Assembly: GCA_965276675.1 (NCBI GenBank)
Contig: OZ255624.1
Location: 3,410,001 to 3,474,000 of the forward strand
From: G965276675 sp965276675
GTDB taxonomy: Bacteria > Acidobacteriota > Terriglobia > Terriglobales > Acidobacteriaceae
DNA length: 64,000 nucleotides
Direction of reading: 5' to 3'
Of the stretch, positions 51,308 through 60,691 are shown piece by piece (within the stretch, counting starts at the first letter, position 1; every line of letters starts with the position of its first letter). Position numbers and translations under genes: made by a program. Under the pieces are notes generated by a model. It was not told where the DNA came from, searched no databases, and worked only from the letters and a program-made list of their open reading frames with translations.

Positions 51308-53182
51308 CTATCGTTTCTTCAACCCCGTCATGATCTCCGCCTTCAGGAGCTTGCCGCCTTCCTGCAGCACATAGAGCTTATTCGCCGCGAGGTTCTTCCA
51401 CGTATCCACCTGCCCGGAGGGCCAGCGAATCTCCACGGTATCCGCCGTCTCCGCCTTATCCAGCCCGAAGTGCAGCCGCAGATCGTTCTGCGAGTAGTAG
51501 CTGCCGCCGCTCCGCACCTCATCGATCTGCAATAGAGGCTTAGCGTCGGCTCCCGTTGTCCGCATCAGCACTTTCACACGCGCGCCAATGCCGGTCCGAT
51601 TCGACTTTACCCCGACGGCTTTGATTTTGATCCAATTGCGCTTCCCCTCCGCGTCGCAACGTAACAGCTGCGGATACGTATTAACGCAGTTCACCACGAT
51701 GTCCAGATCGCCGTCGTTATCGTAATCGCCAAAGGCGCAGCCGCGCGCCGGCACTGCCGCCGTGATGCCCGGGCCGGCCTTCTCTGTCACATCCTCAAAG
51801 CGCCCGTTGCGCAGGTTGCGATAGAGGTACTTATGCTCGGCATAGGGAGCCTCGGTCTTCGACCCGCTCACCTCCGGATACACGTGCCCATTGGACATGA
51901 AGAGGTCCAGCCAGCCATCGTTGTCCATGTCGAAGAAACCCACACCCCAACCCAGGTAGCGCGTGTTGATGCCCAATCCTGAGAGGTACGTGTGGTCCTC
52001 AAACGTCCCATCACCCAGGTTCGTGTAGAGGGAATCCGTATCCCCGGCAAAGTTGGTCTTCACGATATCCAGGTTGCCGTCGCGGTTGTAATCCCCGACC
52101 GTCACGCCCATGCCCGCCTGTGGTTTGCCATCGGGGGAAAACGCAGCGCCTGCCTCGATCGCCACGTCCTGGAAGGTCCCGTCTTTCTGGTTTTGGTAGA
52201 GCGTCGCAGCAGTCGAGTCGTTCGCGACATAGATGTCCGGCCAGCCATCGTTGTCCAGGTCGGCCACCGCAACACTCAGCGCATAGTTGCCGGTGGTCTT
52301 CCACATCCCAGCCTTCTCGCTCACGTCAACGAAGGTGCCGTCCCCCTTGTTGTGGTAGAGAATGTTCTTGCCGCCCGGTAGCCCGGGCGGCCCGCACGCC
52401 ACCAGAATGCTCTTGTAGGTGCACGGACCCGATTCCGGTACCGGCGCTGTCTTCAAATCAAGATCGATGTAGTTCGCGACGAACAGGTCCAGGTGCCCGT
52501 CGCGATCGTAGTCCAGAAAAGCGCAACCCGAGTTCCATCTGGTCTTCGCTTGCGCAAGTCCCGCCTTCACCGTTGCATCCGTGAAGGTGCCATCACCATT
52601 GTTATGGAAGAGCGCGTTCTGGCCGTAGTAGCTAACGAAGAGGTCGTCGTGCCCATCGTTGTCGTAATCGCCCACGCAGCAGCCCTGCCCCCATCCGCTG
52701 CGCCCGAGCCCCGCCTTCGCCGTCACATCGGTAAACGTGCCGTCGCGGTTGTTCTTGAAAAGATGGCAGGTCGGCTCCTGGCCCTTGGGGAAGCCCTCCA
52801 GCCGCCAACCGTTCACCAGAAAGATATCGATCCAGCCGTCCGCGTCGTAGTCGTAGAACGCTACACCGCAACCCGTGGTTTCGAGCAGATATTTGTTCTT
52901 ACCGACGCCGCCATAGACCGTCTTCGCATTTAGGCCGGATTGCTCGGCCACATCGACGAACTGCACCCCCAGCGGTGTGCCCGTAACCGGCGACGGCGCT
53001 CCAGGAACCGCTGGCATCGGCTTGGCCTCATACTCGTGCTGCCCAGCAGGCCCCTGCTGGCCTTCAGCCGCCAGAGCCATACGCTGCCACGGTGGCAACG
53101 CCATGGAGAGCACATCCCCAAGTGGCAAGACCAGCGCTGTACGGCTCAGCGATCGAAGGAAATGGCGGCGACTCCAGTGCAA
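51308..53182 (-). CDS. FG-GAP/VCBS repeat and ASPIC/UnbV (CRTAC1-type) secreted protein
   Basis: 624 residues from TTG 53182 (AAGGTG upstream), chosen because HWSRRHFLRSLSRTALVLPL is a Tat signal (RRxFL). A longer in-frame version to 53383 has no signal logic. About seven FG-GAP blades follow, each with calcium-type D-x-D/N-x-D loops (for example FYDYDADGWIDIFLVNGW; GDYDNDGHDDLFVSYYG; DYDRDGHLDLFVANYID; MDNDGWLDLFMSNGH). The C-terminus has the ASPIC/UnbV domain (NWIKIKAVGVKSNRTGIGAR then SGGSYYSQNDLRLHFGLDKA). Probably an exported beta-propeller; role unknown. Confidence 0.9.
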   Translation of the reverse strand: MHWSRRHFLRSLSRTALVLPLGDVLSMALPPWQRMALAAEGQQGPAGQHEYEAKPMPAVPGAPSPVTGTPLGVQFVDVAEQSGLNAKTVYGGVGKNKYLLETTGCGVAFYDYDADGWIDIFLVNGWRLEGFPKGQEPTCHLFKNNRDGTFTDVTAKAGLGRSGWGQGCCVGDYDNDGHDDLFVSYYGQNALFHNNGDGTFTDATVKAGLAQAKTRWNSGCAFLDYDRDGHLDLFVANYIDLDLKTAPVPESGPCTYKSILVACGPPGLPGGKNILYHNKGDGTFVDVSEKAGMWKTTGNYALSVAVADLDNDGWPDIYVANDSTAATLYQNQKDGTFQDVAIEAGAAFSPDGKPQAGMGVTVGDYNRDGNLDIVKTNFAGDTDSLYTNLGDGTFEDHTYLSGLGINTRYLGWGVGFFDMDNDGWLDLFMSNGHVYPEVSGSKTEAPYAEHKYLYRNLRNGRFEDVTEKAGPGITAAVPARGCAFGDYDNDGDLDIVVNCVNTYPQLLRCDAEGKRNWIKIKAVGVKSNRTGIGARVKVLMRTTGADAKPLLQIDEVRSGGSYYSQNDLRLHFGLDKAETADTVEIRWPSGQVDTWKNLAANKLYVLQEGGKLLKAEIMTGLKKR

Positions 53183-53342
53183 ACGACACCTTAAGCGATA
53201 CGCGGAATTGCAGATAAAGTGCAGCCAGTATAGCTGTGCCCAGAAGGCATTTGCAGCGGACCAGGCTTGGTCTTGAAAGCCATCTTTCTGAGCCACACGA
53301 GTTTTCTGACCACGTGCGATCGATTGTGCTCGCATTGCGCGC

Positions 53343-53549
53343 ATGGCAACGATCACCATTCGCCAACTCGATGAGACCACCAAGTCCAGGCTCCGCCTCC
53401 GAGCCGCCGGTCACGGCCGCTCGATGGAAGAGGAGGCGCGAGAGATTCTTCCTCTATCTCAGCGATGCGCGTCCCAAGCGGCGCAATTTAGCTGCCTCCA
53501 TCCGAAGAGGTTCGCTTCGCTGGGTGGTGTTGGCAACGACCTGGCCTGA
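53343..53549 (+). pseudogene. FitA-type ribbon-helix-helix antitoxin with frameshifted middle
   Basis: The start MATITIRQLDETTKSRLRLR then AAGHGRSMEEEAREIL is a typical FitA-like (Arc/MetJ) DNA-binding antitoxin N-terminus. The frame then reads nonsense (PLSQRCASQAAQFSCLHPK), whereas the +1 frame gives LSDARPKRRNLAASIRR, the expected linker. The original frame resumes with RFASLGGVGNDLA, the family's C-terminus. Two compensating indels therefore seem to have scrambled 20 residues. No PIN toxin (FitB) follows, so this is an orphan remnant. Confidence 0.6.
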
Positions 53550-53644
53550 GCGATGAGCCCGTATGAGACGAGGCCAGCTCGGCTGAACTCTGCCCCGGCA
53601 AACTCTGCCGCAGCGCCGGTGAACTGACCCCATTTCTCATCTCC

Positions 53645-54865
53645 TTACCGCAGTGCTACCAGCGTCACCCGGTCCGTGACTTGCAGATTGACGCTCCCGT
53701 TGATACCGTTCAGCGCCACTGGCGTCTCATTTCCCTGGTCGTCAAGTTGGTAGATGGTTCCCTGGCTTACGGGAGTATTCAGCGCGATCGTGACGTCCTG
53801 AGGCGCCGGATCGTTCTCCGCGCCTGTGTCCGGGTCAACGGCCCGCACCGCTTGCCAGATCGCGATCACAAAGGTCCCGTCACTCTTCTGGAAGAGCATA
53901 TGCTCGACGTTTTGCGTTTGCCCAGTCACCTGGAAATCCAGCTGGCCTGGCGAAGGGAACGGCTGGTCCTGCAGAACATCCATAACGCTCTTGATGGCTC
54001 TGTAGACAGGTTTTGGCGACAGATCATTGCGCAAGAGGCCAAAGTTGATCCCGTTTTCATCCACTAGTTCATAGAGGTATGTGTGGCCAACGCCCTCGCG
54101 GATATGCTCAAACAGCAATCTCACCTCGTAGCGGCTGATCACCTCGTCCGAGAGCAGGTACCCGCTCTGATAACCGCATTCAGTTGCGACCACCGATTTT
54201 TGCGCCTCCATCTCCGCAAGGCAGATCAGCGACCCCATGGACCCATACCAGCCGCAGTTGTAGAACTGACCACCGTATGACGGCGTCTCAGGCGGACGAT
54301 AGGAGTAGTAGTCGTGGATGTTGCCCAGGTCCACCAACCCGCTCATATCCCCCTGCGCCGCATAGGACGACTGATACATGAGGGACGGAGCGATAATGGG
54401 CGCCCACGCAGTCGCAGGATTCCCCTTTACCGCATCGTGGAGCCGTTGCACGTCCGAGGTAAGCCGCCAGCCTATCTCCCAATCCGCCTCATTGACAGCC
54501 TCGTAGGAAAAAAGGGCGTGCGGCGCCTTGGCCACGATTGCGTTGATGGTGTCAGTTGACGCGTTTGCGTCGATCAGCCAGTTCGCTTTAATGCCATGTG
54601 AAGCAAGCTCTTCTGCATGGTCCCAGTTTGTCTGGTAAGCAATGGTTCCATCGGCCACGCCAGAGCGGTAGTGCTTGATGCCTAGATCCAGGAAGGCTTG
54701 CTCGATCCTGGGAAATTGGTTCACGTAAACTGTGTCCCCATAATCCAGATGGACATTTACGCCCACTGAGTCGGTAAATACAGATGCCGGGATGGCCTGC
54801 TCAACTGATTGAGCGAGTGCAATCGGTGCAGATAAACAGCCGAATAAGACCAGAACTCTTTTCAC
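53645..54865 (-). CDS. secreted TIM-barrel glycosidase-like protein
   Basis: 406 residues, start placed at GTG 54865 before a signal peptide (VKRVLVLFGCLSAPIALAQS); an upstream frame to 54922 is less likely. The mature chain resembles clan A glycoside hydrolases: SVGVNVHLDYGDTVYVNQFP, LDLGIKHYRSGVADG, the acid/base-like SYEAVNEADWEIGW at strand 4 (NEP-like site, NEAD), ATECGYQSGY carrying the second Glu, then YELVDENGINFGLL. A C-terminal beta domain (QDVTIALNTPVSQGTIYQLD) follows. Family not named with certainty. A perfect palindrome lies 69 nt upstream. Confidence 0.75.
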   Translation of the reverse strand: MKRVLVLFGCLSAPIALAQSVEQAIPASVFTDSVGVNVHLDYGDTVYVNQFPRIEQAFLDLGIKHYRSGVADGTIAYQTNWDHAEELASHGIKANWLIDANASTDTINAIVAKAPHALFSYEAVNEADWEIGWRLTSDVQRLHDAVKGNPATAWAPIIAPSLMYQSSYAAQGDMSGLVDLGNIHDYYSYRPPETPSYGGQFYNCGWYGSMGSLICLAEMEAQKSVVATECGYQSGYLLSDEVISRYEVRLLFEHIREGVGHTYLYELVDENGINFGLLRNDLSPKPVYRAIKSVMDVLQDQPFPSPGQLDFQVTGQTQNVEHMLFQKSDGTFVIAIWQAVRAVDPDTGAENDPAPQDVTIALNTPVSQGTIYQLDDQGNETPVALNGINGSVNLQVTDRVTLVALR

Positions 54866-54933
54866 GCGCGCGTGATCTCCATGGGAGGAATGTGGAATGT
54901 GGCGCTTTAACGCTGAGGGCAAGCGAAAAAGCA

Positions 54934-54955
54934 GGCTGGCAATTAATTGCCAGCC
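54934..54955. promoter_or_regulatory. perfect 22-bp palindrome upstream of the glycosidase-like gene
   Basis: GGCTGGCAATTAATTGCCAG-CC reads the same on both strands and has no loop, so it fits a dimeric repressor operator better than a terminator. It lies 69 bp before the start at 54865 and is the only striking structure in that region. Confidence 0.55.
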
Positions 54956-55292
54956 GTCATCCTACACGCAATCAGTGAACGTTTCGCTACTTTTTTGGCA
55001 GTTACACTTCAGGCACTCTGGATTTGCAGTCTGTCAGGATCCCCACGCGTGAGCTGTACGTAGAGGATGGCCCTGCCGCCACATGGCCGTGTGTTCGACA
55101 GGAAAATCTGCGGCGGCCACCAATGAAGACGCCCGGGCAATGTGCCGGTCCAAGCATGCGAGGCGGTGTGAAACATTGCTACAGGTAGGCTGAGACGATA
55201 TGCGGATAGCAGGCCCAATCCGCATCCAGGCGACCACGCCATAGCACTTCATTGGTGCGTCCCGCAGGTGCTGAGGCGCATGCGCCGGGCGG
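54956..55292. other. gap without a recognised gene
   Basis: About 340 nt between the palindrome and the end of the aldo/keto reductase gene. Short frames on the minus strand give no known motif. I see no gene or clear structure. Confidence 0.4.
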
Positions 55293-56405
55293 TCAGCCAG
55301 CGTTAGCGGGCGCTAGGTTCTGTATGTCGGGCGTGTCCCCGCCCAGCCAATCCGGATGCTTTGCCGTGGTATCGAAGTGCGATGTTGTCTTGAAGAGCTC
55401 ATACTGCCCGGTCAGCGCGGCATCCCGCGTCTGCGCCAGCAGCGTGGCGATCTGCTGCTCATCCATCGGCTTGAAGGTCTTTACCGCCTCGAAGGCCTGA
55501 TCCAGGGCGGCCTGCTTATCAATACCCGTAATTACGACCAATGTCGGCAGACTGAGTGCGTAGTGAAGGCATTGGAGCGGCTGGACTGTTTTGCTCTTGA
55601 GCAGAATGCCATCTCCTCCGCCAAATGGCTTCATTCCCAGAACTCCAGTCCCTCCCTTGACCAGCTCCGGTACCACAAGCTGGGCGAAGCTGCGGAAGTG
55701 CGCGTTCATGACGTTGAGCGGCATCTGCGCTGTGTCGAAATGAAAGCCGTGCTCCGCAGCCACCTTCAACATGTAAAGGTGAATGTGCGGATCCTTGTGC
55801 CCCGTAAACCCGATATAGCGGATCTTGCCCGCCTTCTTGGCAGCCACGAAGGCTTCCATAGATCCGCCCTTCGCGAAGATACGGTCGGGATCGTCGAAAC
55901 GGAGTGTCTCGTGATGCTGCAGCAAATCGATGTGGTCGGTCTGCAGGCGGTCGAGTGAGGTCTCAATCTGCCGCTCAGCAGTTTCTTTAGTGCGACCATC
56001 GATCTTTGTCATCAGAAAGACCTTCTGGCGATATCCATCCCGGAGCGCTTTGCCCATGCGCAGTTCGCTTTGCCCCTCGTTGTAATCCCACGAGTTATCC
56101 ATGAAGGTGATGCCTCGATCGATCGCCGTTCGGATGAGCCGGATGCTTTCGCCCTCCGAAATGATAGGCTTGGCAATGTGAGATCCTCCAAGTCCTATCG
56201 CCGATACGCGCTCACCAGTCTTGCCCAATGTGCGATACAGCATCTCGCCTGACATCGTACCCGGAGAAGACGCAAGCGGGATAAGCCCTGCGGAGGCCGT
56301 CGGAGTGCCGGTCACAGCAGCCTCTTGCTGCAAACCTAAGGCCTTTGGCAATGCGCCAACGAGGCTGCTCGCGGCGGCGACTTTCATAAACTCTCTGCGC
56401 TTCAT
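55293..56405 (-). CDS. Tat-exported aldo/keto reductase
   Basis: 370 residues. The N-terminus is a Tat signal (MKRREFMKVAAASSLVGALP), unusual for this mostly cytoplasmic family but common in the export-linked subgroup. The AKR barrel begins at YRTLGKTGERVSAIGLGGSH, with the catalytic tetrad: Asp in TFMDNSWDYNEGQSE (Asp + Tyr), Lys in LMTKIDGR, and His in LLQHH. NADP-binding end GVLGMKPFGGGDG. Substrate not known. There is a 284-nt gap before the sugar epimerase. Confidence 0.88.
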   Translation of the reverse strand: MKRREFMKVAAASSLVGALPKALGLQQEAAVTGTPTASAGLIPLASSPGTMSGEMLYRTLGKTGERVSAIGLGGSHIAKPIISEGESIRLIRTAIDRGITFMDNSWDYNEGQSELRMGKALRDGYRQKVFLMTKIDGRTKETAERQIETSLDRLQTDHIDLLQHHETLRFDDPDRIFAKGGSMEAFVAAKKAGKIRYIGFTGHKDPHIHLYMLKVAAEHGFHFDTAQMPLNVMNAHFRSFAQLVVPELVKGGTGVLGMKPFGGGDGILLKSKTVQPLQCLHYALSLPTLVVITGIDKQAALDQAFEAVKTFKPMDEQQIATLLAQTRDAALTGQYELFKTTSHFDTTAKHPDWLGGDTPDIQNLAPANAG

Positions 56406-56689
56406 GGCGGGAAAATCCTCCGGCGTCTGTAATCAAGTCCGAACGCACATATATTCAGATGGCACTTCTTTGCGAGCAGAAATGAAACGGCTTTGCTGTG
56501 ACGAAGGCCGAGCGGTTCAATCGAACGAAATCGCCGAGCTGCACGATCTCGGAGAGGCTTACGTGCCTTTATTGGCAATGTAAACGCCGCGAACATCCTT
56601 TCCGAAGCTTCGCAAAATCAACATCGGGCGGAACCTCGCGCGTGGAGTACTCCGCCTCCTCGATGATGTGGACATACACCAGCCGATAC

Positions 56690-57691
56690 TCATTCAATGA
56701 TCGCAGGTACGCACCGTACGTTCCCATCACGTTGCTGTCGAGCGGTGTCTTGCCCGGATCGCCGATACCAGTCGATAGTGCGGTCAAATCCCTCGGCGAA
56801 GCTTACATGTGGCTGGTATCCGAGGTCCGCGCGTGCACGACTGATGTCAGCCAACGAGTGTTGGATGTCGCCCGTCCTTGCGGGAGCATATTCGGGTGGC
56901 CCGTCAAATTGAAGAGCTCCCGCCAGCAATTCATAAACTTCAGAGAGTGAATGCCGTTCGCCGCAGGCGATATTGTACACCTTGCCGCTGACCCTCTCCG
57001 GCACGGCCCATCCAGCGAGCATGTTGGCCTGAACCACGTTTTCTATGTAGGTAAAGTCGCGGCTTTGCGTACCGTCGCCGTAGATCACAGGCCTCTCGCC
57101 AGCCAGCATCGTCGTGATGAACTTTGCCAGCACTCCAGAGTAGGGCGAGTCTGCACCCTGGCGCTGCCCGAAGACGTTGAAGTAGCGCAGGCAAACCGTC
57201 TCCAGTCCGTAGACGCGAGTGAAGCTCTGCATATAGTGCTCTCCCGTGAGCTTCTGCACCGCATACGGCGAAATGGGAGCCGTGGGCATGGACTCCTGCT
57301 TGGGCAGAGTTTCGGAGTCGCCATACGCTGAAGACGATGCGGCATAGACTATCCGCCGAACGCCCAGCTCGCGCGCGACCAGAAGCAGATTCAGCGTGCC
57401 GTCGATATTCGCGATGTGACTCTTCAGCGGGTCCAGTACCGACTTCGCCACTGAAGGCAAGGCCGCCTGATGAAAGATCACATCTGCGCCACTGCAAACA
57501 GAGCGCAGCAGCTCTCTATCCCCGAGCTCCCCTTCCCGGAAATCGATGGTATGTAGAAGATCCGCAATGTTATCCCGCTTGCCAGTCGATAGATTGTCGA
57601 CTCCGAAAACCTCATAGCCGCGAGCCACACACTCTCGCGCTAATGAGCAGCCAATGAATCCAGCGATTCCAGTGATTACTACCTTCGGCAT
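56690..57691 (-). CDS. NAD-dependent sugar-nucleotide epimerase (UDP-GlcNAc 4-epimerase-like)
   Basis: 333 residues, extended SDR. Rossmann motif ITGIAGFIGCSLARECVARG, VFGVDNLSTGKRDNI, the catalytic SSSAYGDSETLPKQE serine, YAVQKLTGEHYM (YxxxK), and RYFNVFGQRQGADSPYSGVL, all as in WbpP/TviC/GalE-type C4 epimerases. SVNPYGA-like differences make the substrate (UDP-GlcNAc/GalNAc versus UDP-Glc) uncertain. It probably feeds a polysaccharide. Divergent from the permease gene. Confidence 0.88.
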   Translation of the reverse strand: MPKVVITGIAGFIGCSLARECVARGYEVFGVDNLSTGKRDNIADLLHTIDFREGELGDRELLRSVCSGADVIFHQAALPSVAKSVLDPLKSHIANIDGTLNLLLVARELGVRRIVYAASSSAYGDSETLPKQESMPTAPISPYAVQKLTGEHYMQSFTRVYGLETVCLRYFNVFGQRQGADSPYSGVLAKFITTMLAGERPVIYGDGTQSRDFTYIENVVQANMLAGWAVPERVSGKVYNIACGERHSLSEVYELLAGALQFDGPPEYAPARTGDIQHSLADISRARADLGYQPHVSFAEGFDRTIDWYRRSGQDTARQQRDGNVRCVPAIIE

Positions 57692-57980
57692 CTGCCAGCC
57701 ACCATCTTTATTCGAGGATGCACGTCGGCTCCGCGCCTCTTTTTTGACAGCGCATCATGTTGGATTGCTTGAGATCCTGTTATTACGCATACCATACCGA
57801 CAAACCTGCTTTGTCTCTCGTATACGCTGCGCTCAGATCATAGTCTCCGAGAGATCGATCGCGTTTCCCACACCGCTCCCCTCGCTCTTAGCCTCATCCT
57901 CTGTGTCCCACATCCAACTGTTGAACGAGCCACAGCAACCCTGAACATGGCCTAGCCTGCTCGGATGCAAGGAGAAGAAT

Positions 57981-59138
57981 ATGGGCGCTGCAGTGTTACA
58001 TGCTCTCGCCATGGCGGGGATCATGGCTTGGGAGATCCTTTGGGCATTGATCCTGGGGTTTGCGCTTTCCGCAGTCGTCCAGGCTGTGGTGTCGAAGGAA
58101 GAGATGTCACGTCTGCTGCCGGACGATAAACCTCGCACGATTCTGAAGGCGTGCGGCCTGGGCGCTGCCAGCTCGTCCTGCTCCTATGCTGCGGTCGCTC
58201 TCGCCCGGTCGATGTTCAAGAAGGGAGCCAATTTCACCGCTTCTATGGCCTTCCAGTTTGCTTCCACCAATCTGGTCATGGAGCTGGGCATTCTGCTCGC
58301 GGTACTCATGGGCTGGCAATTCACCCTGGCCGAGTTTACAGGCGGCCCGCTCATGATCCTGCTGCTCGTGCTGCTCTTTCGTCTGTTCTTGCGGCGGCCG
58401 ATGGTGGAAGCTGCACGGCGTCAGGCCGAGCGGGGCATCCAGGGGCGCATGGAAGGCCATGCTGCCATGGACATGAGCATCCACGAGGGTTCTCTGTTGC
58501 AGCGCATCTCGTCCAGCAAAGGCCGCACTGCCATCAGCCATTTCTTTGTGATGGACTGGGCATCGCTATGGCTCGATATCCTGGCGGGTCTGCTCATCGC
58601 CGGAGCTCTGGGGGCGTGGGTGCCAAAGCACTTTTGGCAAACCTTCTTCTTTGCCGGTCATCCTCTCTTGGCAAAGCTTTGGGGGCCCCTCATCGGCCCC
58701 GCGGTTGCGGTGATCTCATTCGTTTGCTCGGTCGGAAATGTACCTCTTGCGGCCGTGCTATGGAACGGCGGAATTAGCTTCGGCGGTGTGGTTGCTTTTT
58801 TATTTGCCGACCTAATAGTCCTGCCTATTCTGGATATTTATCGCAAGTACTACGGCCTGAAAGTAAGCGCCTTTCTGTTCGTCACGTTTTACGTCGCTAT
58901 GGCAGCTGCGGCGCTGGCGGTCGAGTTCCTCTTCGCGGCGCTCCATCTTATTCCACAACAGCGCAACGCTCGGATCATGGAGGAGGCCATCTCCTGGAAT
59001 TACACAACATGGCTGAACATCATCTTTCTTTCCCTGGCGGCTCTCCTTTTCTGGAGATTCCTGCGCACAGGTGGTCCAGCGATGCTACGCATGATGAGCG
59101 TCCCTGGAAAAGGCGAGCAAGAACACTCCGAGCGCTAA
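57981..59138 (+). CDS. DUF318-type membrane permease
   Basis: 385 residues with eight to ten helices. The signature CSYAAVALARSMFKKGANFT followed by ASMAFQFASTNLVMELGI is the permease (DUF318/ArsP-SO0444-like) motif with a conserved CSYAA. A second half (FVCSVGNVPLAAVLWNGGIS, FGGVVAFLFADLIVLPILDI) is the internal repeat with the matching CSVGN. A His-containing cytoplasmic loop (EGHAAMDMSIHEGSLL) lies between. The family exports organoarsenicals, copper/zinc or gold ions in some cases; the metal is unknown here. No ArsR is adjacent. Confidence 0.88.
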   Translation: MGAAVLHALAMAGIMAWEILWALILGFALSAVVQAVVSKEEMSRLLPDDKPRTILKACGLGAASSSCSYAAVALARSMFKKGANFTASMAFQFASTNLVMELGILLAVLMGWQFTLAEFTGGPLMILLLVLLFRLFLRRPMVEAARRQAERGIQGRMEGHAAMDMSIHEGSLLQRISSSKGRTAISHFFVMDWASLWLDILAGLLIAGALGAWVPKHFWQTFFFAGHPLLAKLWGPLIGPAVAVISFVCSVGNVPLAAVLWNGGISFGGVVAFLFADLIVLPILDIYRKYYGLKVSAFLFVTFYVAMAAAALAVEFLFAALHLIPQQRNARIMEEAISWNYTTWLNIIFLSLAALLFWRFLRTGGPAMLRMMSVPGKGEQEHSER

Positions 59139-59590
59139 GGTTTACAACTCTCAACATCGCTTTACTAGCTATCTATGATACTGAAATCGCGACACAGTCT
59201 ACAGCACAGTAGCAAATATAAGAAGGCGGCTGGGGAACTAAGTTGTTGATTTTATTGGCTCCTCAGGTAAGACTCGAACCTAAAGTCTTCCAAGACTGTG
59301 TAAATAGAAGGAACGAGAGCGCAGCGCATTCCATCCTGGCCAGGTGCCCTGCTCCAACAAAGGCCGTATACACTTGCGCAGACTTACCCTGTCAATTTCA
59401 TATTTCGCTTGCAAAGCGGCGGACCATACATTCCCTTCCTTGAAGGGTGTTCCCTAAATACGCAAAGAAGAATCTTTTTCATAGTTTGTTTCCCCGGTAT
59501 AGAGAACGAATCCTTACTAGCCGGTATTTGCCGATAGAGCAGGGCGGCGGTTAAGCTACGTAATCGCGAGCAGCACCCCCGTACAAAATT
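59139..59590. other. 452-nt gap without a gene; holds a tRNA-end-like scrap
   Basis: I find no convincing protein gene between the permease and the hydratase. A minus-strand match to a tRNA 3' end is listed next. The rest is AT-richer than flanking genes and has no clear repeats. Confidence 0.4.
59257..59288 (-). tRNA. tRNA 3'-end-like remnant (not a full tRNA)
   Basis: On the minus strand the segment reads GGTTCGAGTC then TTACCTGAGGAGCCA, that is a T-loop (TTCGAGT) and acceptor 3' strand ending CCA. Upstream there is a stem-loop (AGTCTTGGAAGACT), but it is too close to serve as a normal anticodon arm and no 5' acceptor matches, so no intact cloverleaf can be drawn. Probably the 3' end left by an integrated element or a decayed gene. 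Confidence 0.3.
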
Positions 59591-60517
59591 TCACTCAAAG
59601 AAAGCCGAAACTTTACCGATATCGCCAAAGTCTGCGATCAGATGGTCCCCGGGCGCTGTAAAAAAATGACCTGTGCAGGTTCCCGTGCTCACGTATGCAC
59701 CGGTCTCCAGCCCTTTGCCGCGCTCGCTCAGCCAATTCACCATCCAGGTCAAGGAGGTGAGCGGATTGCCCATTGCAACGCGCCCATAGCCTGATTTCCG
59801 GTACTGTCCGTTCAGGTAGAGATCAATCCTCGCGTTGGCCAGATCGATTTCCCGCCAGTCGTGGATGGGCGCGCCGGGAACAAAAGCTGCTGCTCCGCCA
59901 TTGTCCATAGATCCGCCAAAGTAGCCGCTCGATCCATACCAATCCTCAAAAACGCAGTCTCCGATCTCAATCGCCGGATGCAGCGACTCGATCGCATCGG
60001 CTACCTCCTGCTCGCTGTAAGCGTCGTTGCGCGGGGAAAGCGTAGTGCCCATGCGGAAAGCAAATTCGCATTCAGAGCAGCGGTATCGGATGAACAGGCT
60101 CTCCGGCAGAGAGGCCGGGCTAGGGACAACTCCTTTGCGTGCGATCTGGCCCGGACAGGGGCCTGGAACCTTTTCAACGCGCCGGATTTCTTCACTGGCG
60201 GCGCCAATTTTCCAGCCAGCTGACGGCCATGCAAGTTTCTCGTTGACTGCGTCAATGACAGCCATAACAGAATCCCAGTTGCGCGTCTTGAGATGCTCAG
60301 GATATGCATCGGCTAAGCAATGGCCGCGACGGGCACGGACAATGATGTCACTGATTTCCTCGATCTCGGACTGAGTCAGGGGCGTCTCACGCGAACAGCG
60401 GATGCCCTGGCCCGGTAGAGTTGGCCCGTGAATGCGGCGGCCCCACGGAGCGATCTCCGAAGATGAAAGGGGGCCGTCCGCCTGAAGTTTCTTGGTTTCG
60501 ATATATGGTCGATTCAT
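59591..60517 (-). CDS. fumarylacetoacetate hydrolase-family 2-keto-4-pentenoate hydratase-like protein
   Basis: 308 residues. The core starts at LTQSEIEEISDIIVRARRGH and has the MhpD/hydratase pattern: WPSAGWKIGAASEEIRRVEK, then CEFAFRMGTTLSPRNDAYSE, the metal-ligand AIEIGDCVFEDWYGSSGYFG, NGGAAAFVPGAPI, GNPLTSLTWMVNWLSERGKG and VSTGTCTGHFFTAPGDHLIA. It would act on a 2-keto-3-deoxy or 2-oxopentenoate acid. The first ~45 residues (NRPYIETKKLQADGPLSSSE) match nothing I know and may be run-on from a lost boundary; no good Shine-Dalgarno sequence precedes the ATG. Confidence 0.78.
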   Translation of the reverse strand: MNRPYIETKKLQADGPLSSSEIAPWGRRIHGPTLPGQGIRCSRETPLTQSEIEEISDIIVRARRGHCLADAYPEHLKTRNWDSVMAVIDAVNEKLAWPSAGWKIGAASEEIRRVEKVPGPCPGQIARKGVVPSPASLPESLFIRYRCSECEFAFRMGTTLSPRNDAYSEQEVADAIESLHPAIEIGDCVFEDWYGSSGYFGGSMDNGGAAAFVPGAPIHDWREIDLANARIDLYLNGQYRKSGYGRVAMGNPLTSLTWMVNWLSERGKGLETGAYVSTGTCTGHFFTAPGDHLIADFGDIGKVSAFFE

Positions 60518-60625
60518 GCTTTTTCAGAACTTTCCGTTTGATTGGTCTTTCATAAAACAATACATATGCTGCGGCGCCCGAAGAGCATCGAGCACTCCAT
60601 CCGTGGCGATACTTACCAATCACGC

Positions 60626-60691
60626 GAAAGCCCGCCGTCCAACCACCATCCATTACGAGAGTATGACCGGTGACGTACTTCGCACCATCGA
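60626..60691 (-). pseudogene. 3' end of a second SDR gene
   Basis: Minus-strand translation gives DGAKYVTGHTLVMDGGWTAG-F, the last 20 residues of a glucose-1-dehydrogenase-type SDR (VTG...DGG). The frame runs on past the normal end (RVIGKYRHGW) and upstream it stops making sense beyond SHCIDG. It sits just before the hydratase, mirroring the SDR scrap before the alcohol dehydrogenase at 9.8 kb. Confidence 0.6.
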
